From contig JAIELX010000027.1 in NCBI GenBank assembly GCA_019752635.1, positions 36,246 through 100,245 of the forward strand: 64,000 bases of DNA, written 5' to 3'. How positions within the stretch are numbered: the stretch's first letter is position 1; each line of letters begins with the position of its first letter. Positions 62,727-64,000 of the stretch are shown here, in pieces. The notes under the pieces are model-generated. The model saw only the letters and a list, made by a program, of their open reading frames with translations. It made no database searches and had not been told where the DNA came from. This DNA comes from Candidatus Obscuribacterales bacterium. Lineage in GTDB: Bacteria; Cyanobacteriota; Vampirovibrionia; Obscuribacterales; Obscuribacteraceae. Made by a program: the position numbers and the translations under genes.

Positions 62727-63941
62727 CTAGCGGTTGGTTGATAAAGAGATTTGGTTGGCGCGAGCGGGGTTCTTGAGAGTAGCAATCTTCTCTTTGAGGT
62801 AGGCAACTGCTACGTGCTCTTGCTGGTCCTTGTCGCTAACCAGGATGTCCGGTTGAACGCCGATTTTGTTGATGTCGATGCCACCGGGTGTAAGGTACTT
62901 CGAAACGGTGATGTGGATAGCAGCGCCATCGGGCAAGTGGTTGATCTCCTGGACCAGTCCTTTGCCGTATGTGTGGGTTCCGATGATTACCCCGCGGTTG
63001 TTGTCCTTGAGTGCTCCGGCCAGGATTTCGCTGGCGCTTGCGCTCTCGTCGTCAACCAGAACAGCGATGGGCTGATGGGTCAGCGGATTGCCGGATGCGG
63101 TGTCGATTGATTTGCCGGTTCGTCCAACGGTGCTGACGATCACGCCGCCGTCGAGAAGCATGTCGGCAATTTCCAGAGAATTCGAGAGCAGACCGCCCGG
63201 GTTGTCGCGCAGGTCAATGATGAGTCCATCGGTGCGGGAAAGTTTTTCGAGTGCTACTTTGAACTCACGAGCAGCATCATTTGAGATGAAGGTAGACAAC
63301 TGAATCAGACCGATGTTCGGCTCAACTACTTTGTAGGCTACTGCGTGAATGATGATTTCTGCGCGAGTGATGTCGAACGCTTTAGGCTGGGGGCTTTCGC
63401 CGCGCTTAACAGCGATTTGTACTGCCGAACCGGCTTTACCGCGAATCTTCTCGGCGGCTTGCTCCGGTGTAAGACCAATGGCTGATGCGCCGTCGATGGC
63501 GACAATCTCGTCTTTCTCTTTCAATCCGGCGCGTTGTGCCGGGCTGTTGTCCAATGTTTTGGTGACGACCAGGCGATCACCCTTTTGAACCAGGTTGATT
63601 CCGATTCCGACGATTTTAGCGTTGATGGCGTCGTTTTCGTCTTTGAAAGATTGGACGTCGAGGAAGCGGGTGTACGGGTCTTTCAAGCTTTCCAGCATGG
63701 TTTTGATCGCTCTGTGGGCATCGCCGGCGTTCTTGATGTCGCCGTCGTACTTGTGCTCCCAGGCTACCCAGTTCTGTCCATTGAAAGAAGCGTCGTAGTA
63801 ACTATCGCGGACGAGTTCCCATGCTCGATGATATACATCGCGAGGGTGAAGTCTATGACCACGCGCAGGTTGCAGCGTTATCATGCTCATAAAGGCGACA
63901 AGAGCCAGTATGCATGAGCCCAATCGTTTCATGCTTAGCAT
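62727..63941 (-). CDS. C-terminal processing peptidase, S41 family
   Basis: A 404-residue exported protease of the CtpA/Prc type. It has a signal peptide (about residues 8-28, CILALVAFMSMITLQPA), a CtpA N-domain (SYYDASFNGQNW), a PDZ domain at about 105-190 (GIGINLVQKGD, NSPAQRAGLKEKDEIVAIDG) and the S41 catalytic domain with DLRDNPGG, the nucleophile Ser in DDESASASEILAGALKD and the Lys in HTYGKGLVQ. Cyanobacterial CtpA trims photosystem II D1; here a general envelope quality-control or processing role fits. The ATG at 63941 is the first; a second ATG is three codons later. Confidence 0.94.
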   Translation of the reverse strand: MLSMKRLGSCILALVAFMSMITLQPARGHRLHPRDVYHRAWELVRDSYYDASFNGQNWVAWEHKYDGDIKNAGDAHRAIKTMLESLKDPYTRFLDVQSFKDENDAINAKIVGIGINLVQKGDRLVVTKTLDNSPAQRAGLKEKDEIVAIDGASAIGLTPEQAAEKIRGKAGSAVQIAVKRGESPQPKAFDITRAEIIIHAVAYKVVEPNIGLIQLSTFISNDAAREFKVALEKLSRTDGLIIDLRDNPGGLLSNSLEIADMLLDGGVIVSTVGRTGKSIDTASGNPLTHQPIAVLVDDESASASEILAGALKDNNRGVIIGTHTYGKGLVQEINHLPDGAAIHITVSKYLTPGGIDINKIGVQPDILVSDKDQQEHVAVAYLKEKIATLKNPARANQISLSTNR

Positions 63942-64000
63942 AGGTTTATGGTTCCGCAGGAGTGAGAAACAGCCTTCGTGACTTCGGTTCGCATCGGAGT

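Overview
The window reads as chromosomal DNA of a non-photosynthetic bacterium with about 50% GC and standard genetic code. Its gene content (four eukaryote-like Ser/Thr kinases with TM, TPR or Sel1 extensions, a phytochrome-type kinase/response-regulator cassette, a BtpA-family protein, the DXP isoprenoid pathway, TadE/TadG-like proteins and many unknown secreted proteins) fits the Melainabacteria/Vampirovibrionia relatives of cyanobacteria, perhaps Obscuribacterales. That placement is an inference from gene content only; there is no rRNA, tRNA, CRISPR array or insertion sequence to anchor it.

Layout. 1-7.9 kb: the 5' part of an unknown gene, dnaX, a Rieske/FAD oxidoreductase, small unknown genes, and an alkylation-repair pair in which ada is broken by a frame change while alkB is intact. 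7.5-15.2 kb: a coherent unit made of a CHASE2 sensor histidine kinase, a LuxR-type response regulator and a secreted 621-residue protein (minus strand, 4-bp overlaps), divergent from a secreted VIT/VWA protein; the two secreted proteins share sequence motifs. 15.3-21.5 kb: two large Ser/Thr kinases and a secreted protein with an HMA-like Cys-x-x-Cys domain. 21.7-31.3 kb: housekeeping genes dxs, a CDP-alcohol phosphatidyltransferase, gyrB, ribF and recF, then a third kinase with a zinc-ribbon N-terminus. 31.6-41.3 kb: a response regulator and a divergent kynurenine-degradation cluster (haoA, kynU, kmo, kynB, btpA on minus; RidA deaminase, semialdehyde dehydrogenase, an atypical SDR and a saccharopine-dehydrogenase-like protein on plus). 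41.4-49.7 kb: TadE/TadG-like genes, a thioredoxin-like protein and a three-gene phosphorelay cassette. 50-57 kb: a Sel1-repeat kinase, two small genes and an active/inactive pair of M16 peptidases. 57.2-64 kb: an acyl-CoA carboxylase beta subunit, a Tat-exported flavoprotein, a zinc-finger-tailed protein, a protein made of four exact 98-residue MshEN-like repeats, and a C-terminal processing protease.

How the genes work together. The kynurenine cluster would turn N-formylkynurenine into 2-aminomuconate and beyond, although the usual decarboxylase (ACMSD) is absent from the window. The CHASE2/LuxR/VIT-VWA locus looks like an envelope-sensing system in which the regulator is made together with one secreted partner and probably controls the other; it is the best candidate here for an undescribed system. 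The kinases and phosphorelays suggest heavy investment in signalling. Starts were chosen from Shine-Dalgarno matches, domain starts and overlaps with neighbouring stops; all functions are read from motifs by eye, without database searches.
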